Positions 1 through 7,868 of a stretch of 64,000 bases of DNA are shown in pieces; positions within the stretch are counted from its first letter, which is position 1; each line of letters starts with the position of its first letter. Origin of the DNA: Paraburkholderia metrosideri (GTDB lineage Bacteria > Pseudomonadota > Gammaproteobacteria > Burkholderiales > Burkholderiaceae); contig NZ_CAJHCP010000002.1 of assembly GCF_904848625.1 (NCBI RefSeq), forward strand, positions 434,001 through 498,000, read 5' to 3'. The notes under the pieces are model-generated. The model saw only the letters and a program-made list of their open reading frames with translations. It had not been told where the DNA came from and ran no database searches. The translations under genes and the position numbers were made by a program.

Positions 1-2
1 CG

Positions 3-1157
3 CACGGTCGCAAGCATCTGCTCCTGCTGTGCATGTTCCTGATGGGTATCTCGACATTCGCGGTCGGACTGCTGCCGACTTACCATCAGGTCGGCGTTCT
101 TGCGCCGATCGCGCTCGTCCTGCTGCGCCTCGTCCAGGGCTTCGCGGTGGCGGGAGAAATCTCCGGGGCCAGTTCGATGATTCTCGAACAGGCTCCGTTC
201 GGCCAACGCGGCTTTTACGCAAGCTTCGCGTTGCAGGGCACGCAGGCCGGGCAGATCTTTGCCGCAGCCATCTTCATGCCGCTCGCCTATTACATGCCGG
301 CTGATCAGTTCGCGGCATGGGGCTGGCGCATTCCGTTCCTGCTGAGTGCACTCGTGCTCGCAGCCGGTTTCGTGATCCGCCGCAAGGTGTCGGAATCGCC
401 GGCGTTCATCCAGGAGGACGCGAACGGCGCGGTGCCTGCGTCGCCGATCGCTGTCGCGCTGCGCGAAAACTGGCGCGATATCGTGCGCATCGCGATTATG
501 GCGCTCGCTGCCGTCATCGCGATGGTCGCAACGATTTTCGGCGCGGCGTACGCGGTGCAGCCGTCGTATGGCATCGGCTTTCACGCGAATACCTATCTCG
601 TGATCCCGCTCGTCGGCAACCTCGTCGCCGTGCTCGTGATTCCGTTTGTCGGCAAGCTGTCCGATCGAATCGGGCGACGCATTCCCGTGGTGGTCGGCTC
701 GCTCGGCGCGGGCTTGCTGTCGTACGTGTACCTGTATGCAATCGCCTCGAAAAACGCACCCGTTGCGATCGTCACGTCGGTGCTGATGTGGGGGGTGATT
801 TATCAAGGCTTCAATGCGGTGTTTCCGAGTTTCATGCCAGAGTTGTTCCCGACCCGCACGCGAGTGTCGGCCATGTCGATCGGACAGAACATCGGGATGG
901 CGTTGACGGCGCTGCTGCCGTCGCTGTTCGCGGCGATGGCGCCGCCCGGAACGAAAGACATCCCGTTTGTGATCGGCACGGCGACGCTCGTGATTTCTGG
1001 CTTCGCGGCGCTGGCTGCGTGGACTGCGCGGGAAACTTATCGGACGCCGCTTGACGAACTCGGCGCGCCAACCCGGTCATCGGGTGTGCCGTCGACGCGT
1101 GCAGCGGTAGGTGGCGAGGCTGCCGAGCGCGCGGCTGCTGTTACCCGGTCACGCTGA
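3..1157 (+). CDS. MHS-family (ShiA/ProP-like) metabolite:H+ symporter, 5'-truncated by the window edge
   Basis: The reading frame is open from base 3, so the start lies outside the window and at least the first two transmembrane helices are missing. What remains (about 385 residues) is hydrophobic and typical of the metabolite:H+ symporter branch of the major facilitator superfamily: a loop starting GRKHLLL, a helix with LRLVQGFAVAGEISGA, the WGWRIPF signature before helix 6, and a second cytoplasmic loop motif GKLSDRIGRR near the middle. Family members take up dicarboxylates, shikimate, proline/betaine or similar acids with protons across the inner membrane. The substrate cannot be read from the sequence. 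The last 40 residues are a hydrophilic tail. The next gene is a TetR regulator 340 bp away, with a terminator between them, so it is probably the last gene of its unit. Confidence 0.85.
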   Translation, partial: HGRKHLLLLCMFLMGISTFAVGLLPTYHQVGVLAPIALVLLRLVQGFAVAGEISGASSMILEQAPFGQRGFYASFALQGTQAGQIFAAAIFMPLAYYMPADQFAAWGWRIPFLLSALVLAAGFVIRRKVSESPAFIQEDANGAVPASPIAVALRENWRDIVRIAIMALAAVIAMVATIFGAAYAVQPSYGIGFHANTYLVIPLVGNLVAVLVIPFVGKLSDRIGRRIPVVVGSLGAGLLSYVYLYAIASKNAPVAIVTSVLMWGVIYQGFNAVFPSFMPELFPTRTRVSAMSIGQNIGMALTALLPSLFAAMAPPGTKDIPFVIGTATLVISGFAALAAWTARETYRTPLDELGAPTRSSGVPSTRAAVGGEAAERAAAVTRSR

Positions 1158-1284
1158 CGGAGGCGATGATTGCCAACCCGCATGCGCAGCCATAGCGGGA
1201 TCGGCGCATGAGAAGAGGGCATGGCGCCGGGTCTCGCGCGGCCATGCTTCATCGGGCGATGTTGCTTGAGACGTGTAGAGCGGT

Positions 1285-1340
1285 AAGGCCGGCTATGTTC
1301 GCGGGTGTTGATGCGCGAACGGGAGCCGGCCTTTTCTTTT
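1285..1340 (+). terminator. Long hairpin plus T-rich tract, candidate terminator
   Basis: AAGGCCGGCT (1285-1294) pairs with AGCCGGCCTT (1324-1333). Inside it a second stem, GTTCGCG (1297-1303) with CGCGAAC (1314-1320), continues the hairpin, and TTTTCTTTT follows. It sits about 130 bp after the symporter stop and before the TetR promoter, so it probably ends the symporter transcript. Confidence 0.6.
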
Positions 1341-1460
1341 AGCAGAGGCGTCCCGGCGGTACGCGCCCACGAAGGGCGCGTGACATCCCGCTGCTACGGC
1401 GGTGGCGTGGCCGGGGGAGTCAGTTGAATGCTCCACTGACCTCCGCACGAAAACCGCTCC

Positions 1461-1489
1461 TTGATTTATTGAACGGATAGTCATAATAT
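1461..1489 (+). promoter_or_regulatory. Candidate tetR promoter with possible operator half-site
   Basis: TTGATT (1461-1466), a 17-bp spacer and TAATAT (1484-1489) make a plausible sigma70 promoter ending 7 bp before the TetR start codon. The spacer contains TTGAACGGATAGTC. A similar TTGAACGGTCGGTC lies immediately before the downstream MFS start at 2152-2165. The sharing of this motif suggests autoregulation, but no footprint exists. The rest of the 1158-1496 gap holds only the terminator hairpin. Confidence 0.4.
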
Positions 1490-1496
1490 CCGACAC

Positions 1497-2135
1497 ATGA
1501 AGCAATCCGGCAATCCGAAGCAATCCATCAAAAAAGCGGGTGAAGTGTGCTCCCGGGGGCGCCCGCGCGAGTTCGATACCAATACCGTATTGACCAGCGC
1601 GAGCCAGGTGTTCTGGAGCCACGGCTACCACGCCACGTCGATCGACGACCTGTGCAAGGCCACCGGCCTCCTGCGCGGCAGTCTGTATGGCGTGTTCGGC
1701 GACAAGCACGGCATCATGCTGGCCGCGCTGGATCACTATGCCGAAGGCTCGGTTGCGCGGCTTGCCGAACGATTGAACGCGCCGGTACCGGCGGAGGAAT
1801 CGCTGCGTAACGCGCTGCTGCATTACGCGCGAGTCGCATGCGCGTTGACCGGCGAGCGGAGCTGTTTCATCACGAATACCACGCTGGAAATGCAGCCTGA
1901 CGACGAAGAACTGCGCACGCGCGTCGCGGCCATTCAACGCCGTATGGCGACGTTGCTCGCGGCATCCGTGATCCGCGGGCAGGCGAGCGGCGCATTCAAT
2001 TCGACGCTCGACGAAAAAGCCGTCGGCAATTTCCTGCTGTGCGTGATGCAAGGTTTGCGTGTGTTGGGGCGGGTTGCCCATCAGGAAGACGCGTTAATCG
2101 GAATAGTCGACGTCGCCATGCGCGCGCTCGTCTAA
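1497..2135 (+). CDS. TetR/AcrR-family transcriptional regulator
   Basis: A 212-residue protein with an N-terminal TetR helix-turn-helix at about residues 20-65. The recognition region reads SIDDLCKATGLLRGSLYGVFGDK, which closely fits the family pattern in which a helix-turn-helix is followed by (L)Y.(H/V)F.(D/S)K. The rest is a helical ligand-binding and dimerisation domain. A basic leader (GRPREF) precedes the HTH, as in the TetR_C_6/YxaF-like group. Only 30 bp separate it from the DHA2 transporter downstream on the same strand, so it most likely represses that efflux pump and itself, with release by an unknown drug or aromatic compound. The ATG at 1497 is the first in frame after the promoter-like sequence. 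Confidence 0.9.
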   Translation: MKQSGNPKQSIKKAGEVCSRGRPREFDTNTVLTSASQVFWSHGYHATSIDDLCKATGLLRGSLYGVFGDKHGIMLAALDHYAEGSVARLAERLNAPVPAEESLRNALLHYARVACALTGERSCFITNTTLEMQPDDEELRTRVAAIQRRMATLLAASVIRGQASGAFNSTLDEKAVGNFLLCVMQGLRVLGRVAHQEDALIGIVDVAMRALV

Positions 2136-2151
2136 TTTTTTTGTCGAATTT

Positions 2152-2165
2152 TTGAACGGTCGGTC
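2152..2165 (+). promoter_or_regulatory. Candidate TetR operator half-site before MFS start
   Basis: TTGAACGGTCGGTC directly abuts the ATG at 2166. Aligned with TTGAACGGATAGTC at 1469-1482 it matches at 11 of 14 positions, including the whole first eight bases. A protein bound here would also block ribosome access or elongation. Inference only. Confidence 0.3.
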
Positions 2166-3722
2166 ATGAAAGACGAAGCTCTGAAGTCCGCTGCGGCGGC
2201 ATTCGTTGGACCCGGCGGCGCATCGGCGGCGGTGGCGACCTGTCCGGGCGCGGTGGCTGCCGGCGCTGCGCGGTCGGCAGAAAAGCTCGCCGACAAAAGC
2301 GTGCCTCGCTTCGAGCGGCAAGGGCTGGCGCTTGCGGTGCTGTTCGTCGGCGCATTTCTGGCGCCGCTCGACTATTTCATCGTCAACCTTGCACTGCCTT
2401 CGATTCACACCGGCCTGAACGCAACGAACGCGCAGTTGCAACTGGTGGTGTCGGCGTACGCATCGGCTTACGCAGTGCTGCTGATCACGGGCGGGCGTCT
2501 CGGCGATCTGTTCGGCCGCCGCCGCATGTTCATGACCGGCATGGCGGCATTCGTGGTGGCGTCGGCGCTCTGCGGCTTTGCGACCAGCGGGCACATGCTG
2601 GTGATTTCGCGGATCGTGCAGGGCATCGCGGCAGCGGTGATGGCGCCGCAGGTGCTGGCGACCATCCGCGCGGTGGTGCCGCTGCATCAGCAAACCAGGG
2701 TAATGAGCCTGTATGGCTTCGTGTTCGGGTTGTCGTCGATCGTCGGTCAACTCGGCGGCGGCGCGCTGATTACCTACCATCCGTTCGGGCTCGACTGGCG
2801 GATTATTTTCCTGATCAACATCCCGATTGGCATTGCGGCGTTTATCGGCACGTGGAAATTCGTGCCGGAGAACCAGCCCGCTACACGCACGGGCGTGGAC
2901 CTAAAGGGTGTGGCGTTGCTGTCCGCCGTGCTGCTGCTCGTCATCTACCCGATGACGCATGGCCGCGAAGCCGGCTGGCCGGCGTGGACCTTCGCGATGT
3001 TCGCACTCGCGGTGCCCGTGTTCGTGCTGTTCATGGCGACCGAACGCCGCGTCGAGCGAAGCGGAGGGCATCCGCTGGTGGATCTGCGCCTGTTTCGTAA
3101 CCGGGCGTTCGCGTTAGGCCTCGTGCTCGCGTTCCTGTTTTACTGCAACAGTGCGTTTTTCCTGACCTATGGGATTTTCCTGCAAACTGGTCTGCACTGG
3201 TCGCCGCTTGCTTCCGGTATCGCCATCATGCCGTTCGCACTTGGCTTCGTGGTGGGACCGCTCGCGTCGCCAGCGGTGGTCAGGCGAATCGGCAGTCACG
3301 TGCTGACGCTGGGCTTCTCGATGATGACGGTCGGCTTCACCGTGACCGGTTGGGCCGCCACGCAATCCGCATCGCCTGACCTGCTGTTCTACTGCGGGCT
3401 GGTGTGCGCCGGTGTCGGCCATGGCTTGCTGCTGCCGTCGATCATGCGCATCGTCCTGCTGGAAGTCGCGCCCGAAAAAGCGGGGTTGGCCTCGGGCGTG
3501 GTGTCGTCGACCTTGCAGATCGGTTCGGCGTTCGGCACGGCGGCGATTAGCGGCGCATTCTTCGGCGCGATTGGCGGCAGCGCGGCACCGGCTGCCTATG
3601 CCCATGGGTTTCAGATCAGTCTCGCTATCAATGCGGCGTTGATGTTTATATGTATTGGTTTGAGCGTACTACTGGTGCGGCATCAGCAATCCATGTTGCA
3701 TCGCGCCACGCAACCTGTTTGA
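2166..3722 (+). CDS. DHA2-family (EmrB/QacA) MFS drug efflux transporter
   Basis: A 518-residue inner-membrane protein with about 14 predicted transmembrane helices. Motifs include DYFIVNLALPSI in helix 1 (DHA2 motif D1), GGRLGDLFGRRRMF between helices 2 and 3 (MFS motif A) and the helix 5 antiporter region GQLGGGALI. It likely exports an antimicrobial or toxic aromatic compound by proton antiport. The N-terminus is unusual: about 55 Ala/Gly-rich residues precede the first helix, more than in EmrB. No better in-frame Met lies near the helix, so the extension may be real or the true start may be an alternative codon further in. It is co-directional with the TetR gene. Confidence 0.88.
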   Translation: MKDEALKSAAAAFVGPGGASAAVATCPGAVAAGAARSAEKLADKSVPRFERQGLALAVLFVGAFLAPLDYFIVNLALPSIHTGLNATNAQLQLVVSAYASAYAVLLITGGRLGDLFGRRRMFMTGMAAFVVASALCGFATSGHMLVISRIVQGIAAAVMAPQVLATIRAVVPLHQQTRVMSLYGFVFGLSSIVGQLGGGALITYHPFGLDWRIIFLINIPIGIAAFIGTWKFVPENQPATRTGVDLKGVALLSAVLLLVIYPMTHGREAGWPAWTFAMFALAVPVFVLFMATERRVERSGGHPLVDLRLFRNRAFALGLVLAFLFYCNSAFFLTYGIFLQTGLHWSPLASGIAIMPFALGFVVGPLASPAVVRRIGSHVLTLGFSMMTVGFTVTGWAATQSASPDLLFYCGLVCAGVGHGLLLPSIMRIVLLEVAPEKAGLASGVVSSTLQIGSAFGTAAISGAFFGAIGGSAAPAAYAHGFQISLAINAALMFICIGLSVLLVRHQQSMLHRATQPV

Positions 3723-4201
3723 AAAATAACCGTACGGTAATCGTTTTCATTGGTTGCATTGCGGCAAATATTATGTGGCTTAAACAAAAGCATAATTAAG
3801 CGCGCTGCATTTACCGATGACTTGCCTGTTCATAGGTAAGTTTGATTTTGACGTGCAACGGAATAAAATCTGCCGCTTTCAACGGGTTTAGATATGAAGA
3901 AAGCGCTTGCATTTTCTACCTGAACCGACAAATCGCTTGCAGCAGGTTTTACGATCGTGCGGTGCCGCACGGAATGGCGTCTGGCCGCGTGTTTAGGGAT
4001 TTTCCTGGTTTCAGCCGAAACGCGCGTTGTCACCATGCCTATTCCCGTGCATCTGAAAACGGTATCAATAAAAAGCACTTGCCGTGAATAAATTCAATTG
4101 TTAATCTTGGCAAACTTTTAGAATTTTCCTTCAGTAGGGCTAAAGTCGAGAAACCCGGCGCAATGACTTAATAAAGCTCAACGGTTCCGTAGGGGATAAA
4201 T
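3723..4201. other. Gene-free, A+T-rich gap
   Basis: This 480-bp stretch is clearly richer in A and T than the genes around it. I found no convincing ORF, no clear promoter pair and no stable hairpin. It must carry the promoter for the small YodC-like gene at 4202; the sequence just upstream of that gene (GGTTCCGTAGGGGATAAAT) contains a usable AGGGG ribosome-binding site. Composition suggests an intergenic remnant or transferred DNA, but nothing proves it. Confidence 0.5.
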
Positions 4202-4474
4202 ATGCTGACCGCTACCATTGACGCATTCGAGACACCGCCAGCCGCGAGCTTCAACGTCGGCGACGTCGTTACGTTGAAGGAAGGAGGCCCGCGCATGACC
4301 GTGACATACGCAGGTCCGGTCGCGCTGAATCCCGGTAACTGGTTGATATGCGAGTGGTTCGACGAACAGGGCGAATTGCGCCGCGAAATGTTCGCGCCCG
4401 CCAACGTCCGTGCCGAGCCTCGCTCGATTCCGGCCGGCTCGGTACTGTGGAACCGTGTAAGCCGGGCCGCGTAA
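4202..4474 (+). CDS. YodC-like small protein (DUF2158)
   Basis: A 90-residue soluble protein. Its core has the DUF2158/YodC pattern: FNVGDVVTLKEGGPRMTV, then a short variable turn, then WLICEWFDEQGELRREMF, ending near FAPANV. These small SH3-like beta-barrel proteins are common in Proteobacteria, often as single genes, and their function is unknown. Here it is monocistronic, with AGGGG upstream of the ATG and a strong rho-independent terminator 60 bp after the stop. The family assignment is firm; the role is not. Confidence 0.8.
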   Translation: MLTATIDAFETPPAASFNVGDVVTLKEGGPRMTVTYAGPVALNPGNWLICEWFDEQGELRREMFAPANVRAEPRSIPAGSVLWNRVSRAA

Positions 4475-4532
4475 CAACTGGTCCATCAGGCAGGCTGGCT
4501 CGATAATCTGCGTGACCCAATCTTTTGTCCTG

Positions 4533-4562
4533 GCCGGCCGGTCACTCGGCCGGCTTTTTTTT
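4533..4562 (+). terminator. Rho-independent terminator
   Basis: GCCGGCCG (4533-4540), loop GTCACT, CGGCCGGC (4547-4554), then eight T residues. This is a classical intrinsic terminator for the YodC-like gene. Confidence 0.9.
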
Positions 4563-4594
4563 GCGCGTATTTTTCCGCGCGCGCGACAACTCAA

Positions 4595-4990
4595 TCAATT
4601 CTCCGGACGATCCCGGGTTGCCGCGCGTCGTTGCACGCGCGCCATCAGCGCGGATGAAAAAGCACGCATCCGCACGATTTTGCGTGTCTGCACGATCTCG
4701 CCCGCGACGTTCTTCGGCGGGTTGGGTTGCAACGACCAATACAGCGCAAGCATCCAGCCGAACACCGTCCAGCCGAGACACGCGTTAAACAGCGCGAGCG
4801 TCAGCACGTCATGCCGTTTGCGACGGTCGCCGAGAATGGCGGGCAGAAAATACAGCGCAAGCGCCAGCACGGCGGCAATAGCCTGAACGATAACGTTGCC
4901 GCCCATGAAGCCGCTCCATATGTTTGAGAGATCCTCGGATTGTCGCGCGAAAGGGTTCGATTTGCGCGGTTTTGATGCGGGCGTGGCCAT
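4595..4990 (-). CDS. Small membrane protein of the superinfection-immunity (Imm_superinfect) family
   Basis: I chose the ATG giving MATPASKPRK over one eight codons upstream, because family proteins have short hydrophilic leaders; the protein is then 131 residues. After about 35 hydrophilic residues come two membrane segments: roughly VIVQAIAAVLALALYFLPAI and then ACLGWTVFGWMLALYWSL. The core motif YFLPAI...RKRHD...LFNACLGWTVFGW is that of the Pfam superinfection-immunity domain, named after a phage T4 Imm-like protein. Chromosomal copies are widespread and there is no phage context here, so an actual immunity role is unproven. The C-terminus is basic. Confidence 0.7.
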   Translation of the reverse strand: MATPASKPRKSNPFARQSEDLSNIWSGFMGGNVIVQAIAAVLALALYFLPAILGDRRKRHDVLTLALFNACLGWTVFGWMLALYWSLQPNPPKNVAGEIVQTRKIVRMRAFSSALMARVQRRAATRDRPEN

Positions 4991-5141
4991 GCGTTGACGA
5001 CCACGGCGCGTCAACCGGACCTGCCGCTCAACGCGACCGGCCCGATTCCGCTACCCGGAACAGGCGGCAGGGGGTTCAGCCATTCCCGCATCCGGACTAT
5101 CATGATCGTTTCGACTGACCAGATCCTCCACGGACGCCATC

Positions 5142-6605
5142 ATGATCTCCGACGATACGACCCAGCAGGCCCAGCGCATCAACCCCGACAAGCTACGCGA
5201 ATTCGTAGACCGCAAATGGAACGACGAAATCGTGCCCGCACTGACGGACTACATCGCGGTGCCGGCCAAGAGTCCGGCATTCGATCCCGAGTGGGTCAAG
5301 CATGGCTACTTGGAACGCGTGATCACCGATGCCGCGCAGTGGGCCGAACAGCAAGCCGTACGCGGTCTGAAGCTCGAGGTCATCCGCTTGCCGGGCCGTA
5401 CGCCGGTCATCTTCTTTGAAACGCCCGCCACGCGGTCGGGCAGCGACGAAACCATCGTGCTGTACGGTCACCTCGACAAACAACCTGAATTCGACGGCTG
5501 GCGCAACGACCTGGGGCCGTGGACGCCGAAGCTCGAAAACGACAAGCTGTACGGCCGTGGCGGCGCCGACGACGGCTACGCGATCTATGCCAGCATCACC
5601 GCACTCGCCGCGCTCGACGCGCAAGGGGTCGAGCGTCCGCGCTGCGTCGGTCTGATCGAAACCTGCGAGGAATCCGGCAGTTACGATCTGCTGCCGTACG
5701 TCGATGCGTTGCGTGAACGGCTCGGCAACGTCGGCCTCGTCGTGTGCCTCGATTCGGGCGCGGGCAACTACGATCAGTTGTGGCTCACCACGTCGCTGCG
5801 CGGACTCGTCGCCGGCGATCTCGAAGTCCATGTGCTCGACGAAGGCATTCACTCGGGCGGTTACGGCGGCATTGCGCCGTCGAGCTTCCGCATCATGCGT
5901 CAACTGTTCGATCGTCTGGAAGACGCCGCGAACGGCACGCTGCTGCCGAAGGGTTTTCATTGTCCGATCCCGGCCGACCGTCTGCGTGAAGCGGAAGCCA
6001 CCGCGCAGATTCTCGGCGACGACGTCTGGAAGAAACTGCCGTGGGCGTGCGGTCAGGATGGCCGTCAGGTGTTGCCCACCACGACCGACCCCAGAGAGGC
6101 GCTGCTCAATTCGACGTGGCGTCCGTCGTTGTCGGTGACCGGCGCGGCGGGTTTGCCCGCGCTCGCCGACGCCGGCAACGTGCTGCGTCCGCGCACCGCG
6201 TTCAAGCTGTCGCTGCGTCTGCCGCCGACGATCGAAGCAGACAAGGCCGTCGCCGAACTGAAGACGTTGCTCGAAGTCGATCCGCCGTACAACGCGAAGG
6301 TCACGTTCAAGCCGGACGCGGGCGCCGCAAGCGGCTGGAGCGCGCCCGATCTCGCGCCGTGGCTCGCGACTGCGCTCAACGACGCGTCGCGTCGGCACTA
6401 TGGCGCCGACGTCGCCTACATGGGCCAGGGCGGCACGATCCCGTTGATGAACGTGTTGAAGGCTGGCTTCCCGAAATCGCAATTCATGGTGTGCGGGGTG
6501 CTCGGGCCGAAGTCGAATGCACACGGGCCGAACGAGTTCCTGCATGTGCCGTACGGCAAGAAGCTGACGGCAGCGGTGGCCGAGGTGATTGCAGCCGCGC
6601 CTTGA
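5142..6605 (+). CDS. M20-family metallopeptidase (carnosinase/dipeptidase-like)
   Basis: A 487-residue cytosolic enzyme of the M20 family, two-zinc peptidases with a catalytic domain and an inserted dimerisation domain. The first zinc ligand and catalytic Asp are in VLYGHLDKQP, the bridging Asp in GRGGADDGYA, the catalytic Glu pair in ETCEESGS, a further Asp in VCLDSGAG, and the last His in SNAHGPNEF. The length and GHLDKQP spacing resemble the CN-dipeptidase/carnosinase subgroup rather than ArgE or DapE. It probably hydrolyses small peptides or N-acyl amino acids. It is followed after 56 bp by an Ldh-type dehydrogenase on the same strand, likely an operon in amino-acid or peptide catabolism. 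Confidence 0.88.
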   Translation: MISDDTTQQAQRINPDKLREFVDRKWNDEIVPALTDYIAVPAKSPAFDPEWVKHGYLERVITDAAQWAEQQAVRGLKLEVIRLPGRTPVIFFETPATRSGSDETIVLYGHLDKQPEFDGWRNDLGPWTPKLENDKLYGRGGADDGYAIYASITALAALDAQGVERPRCVGLIETCEESGSYDLLPYVDALRERLGNVGLVVCLDSGAGNYDQLWLTTSLRGLVAGDLEVHVLDEGIHSGGYGGIAPSSFRIMRQLFDRLEDAANGTLLPKGFHCPIPADRLREAEATAQILGDDVWKKLPWACGQDGRQVLPTTTDPREALLNSTWRPSLSVTGAAGLPALADAGNVLRPRTAFKLSLRLPPTIEADKAVAELKTLLEVDPPYNAKVTFKPDAGAASGWSAPDLAPWLATALNDASRRHYGADVAYMGQGGTIPLMNVLKAGFPKSQFMVCGVLGPKSNAHGPNEFLHVPYGKKLTAAVAEVIAAAP

Positions 6606-6661
6606 GCGGCTGATCGCCGTCGACTTCCCCGTCAATCTGAATGCCAACTTCAACGCGCTGA

Positions 6662-7765
6662 ATGACCGACCACCAGACTGCTCTACCCGTCACGCCCCGG
6701 ATTCCGGCCGATCAACTGCACGCCTATATCAAGGCGATCTGGGAAAAAGCGGGCAGCACGCCGCGCGAAGCGGCGCTGGTCGCGGATCATCTGGTGGCGG
6801 CGAACCTCACCGGCCACGATTCGCATGGCGTGGGCATGACCCCACGCTATGTCGCGTCGCTGGCCGACGGCGAACTGAAGTTGAATCTGCACGCCGAGGT
6901 GGTGAAAGACGCGGGCGCGGTGCTGAGCGTCGAAGGCGGCAAGGGCTTCGGCCAGGTGGTGGCGTTCGAGGCGATGGAACAGGGCATTGAGCGCGCCAAA
7001 CGCCTGGGTATCTGCGCGGTCGGCCTGCGCGGTGCGCATCATATCGGGCGTATCGGGCATTGGGCCGAACAGTGCGCGCGTGCGGGTCTCGTGTCGTTTC
7101 ACTTCGTCAACGTGGCGGGCGATCCGCTGGTTGCGCCGTTCGGCGGCGTCGACCGGCGCATCGGCACCAATCCGTTTTGCGCGGCCTATCCGCGGCCGGG
7201 CAAGCCGCCGCTCGTGCTCGACTTTGCGACCAGCACGGTCGCGTACGGCAAGACCCGCGTTGCGTACAACCAGGGCAAGGAGGTGCCGCCCGGTGCGCTG
7301 ATCGATCACGAAGGCGTGCCGACGCGCGATCCGAAAGTCATGCAGGAAGCGCCATTCGGTGCGCTGACACCGTTTGGCGGTCACAAGGGATTTGGTCTGG
7401 CCGCGATGTGCGAGATTTTTGCCGGCGCGCTGTCGGGCGGCTTCACGACCCACGCGGACACGTTGGGCACGACCAACGCGATCATCAACTGCATGTTGTC
7501 GGTGATCGTCGACCCGGCCGCGTTCGACGCCCCCGACGCTCAAGCCGAGGCCGACGCATTTATCGACTGGGTCAAGGCATCACCGCACGCGGCGGGCGTC
7601 CCGCACATCTACGAACCCGGCGAACCCGAACGCATCACGCGCGCGCAACGCGAAGCGGAAGGCGTTCCAATCGATCCGGCGACGTGGGCGCAGATCCGTG
7701 AAGCAGCGCTGGCGGTTGGGATGAGCGACGAGGAGACCGCGCGCTGGTCCGCTCACTGGCGGTGA
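6662..7765 (+). CDS. Ldh-family NAD(P)-dependent oxidoreductase (malate/L-lactate/ureidoglycolate dehydrogenase type)
   Basis: A 367-residue protein of the LDH2/MDH2 oxidoreductase fold, which is unrelated to classical Rossmann lactate dehydrogenase. Family signatures visible are HDSHGVGM near residue 57, the His-containing RGAHHIGRIGHW segment, IGTNPFCAAYP in the cofactor-binding region, and FGGHKGFGLAAMCEI near residue 238. Members reduce 2-oxoacids or imines, for example sulfolactate, ureidoglycolate or piperideine-2-carboxylate. The substrate is not readable here. Its position 56 bp after a dipeptidase gene suggests joint expression. The gene after it is convergent. Confidence 0.87.
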   Translation: MTDHQTALPVTPRIPADQLHAYIKAIWEKAGSTPREAALVADHLVAANLTGHDSHGVGMTPRYVASLADGELKLNLHAEVVKDAGAVLSVEGGKGFGQVVAFEAMEQGIERAKRLGICAVGLRGAHHIGRIGHWAEQCARAGLVSFHFVNVAGDPLVAPFGGVDRRIGTNPFCAAYPRPGKPPLVLDFATSTVAYGKTRVAYNQGKEVPPGALIDHEGVPTRDPKVMQEAPFGALTPFGGHKGFGLAAMCEIFAGALSGGFTTHADTLGTTNAIINCMLSVIVDPAAFDAPDAQAEADAFIDWVKASPHAAGVPHIYEPGEPERITRAQREAEGVPIDPATWAQIREAALAVGMSDEETARWSAHWR

Positions 7766-7868
7766 GAGAGCAGCGAGCGCATAGAACAACGGCGCCGATT
7801 TTTGCCGCGCCGCTCTGCGTTCAATCAGGTCGAACGGGGCACGACACGAAGCGCAGAAGCCCGCAACC

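Noticed and set aside
4595..4990. Reading the superinfection-immunity family protein as evidence of a prophage
   Set aside because: No integrase, capsid, tail or attachment-site features in the window; the family is common on chromosomes.
5193..6653. 486-codon open frame on the minus strand
   Set aside because: It is exactly antisense to the M20 peptidase gene; the plus-strand frame has all catalytic motifs and the minus frame is Arg/Gln/His-rich, the normal shadow in high-GC DNA.
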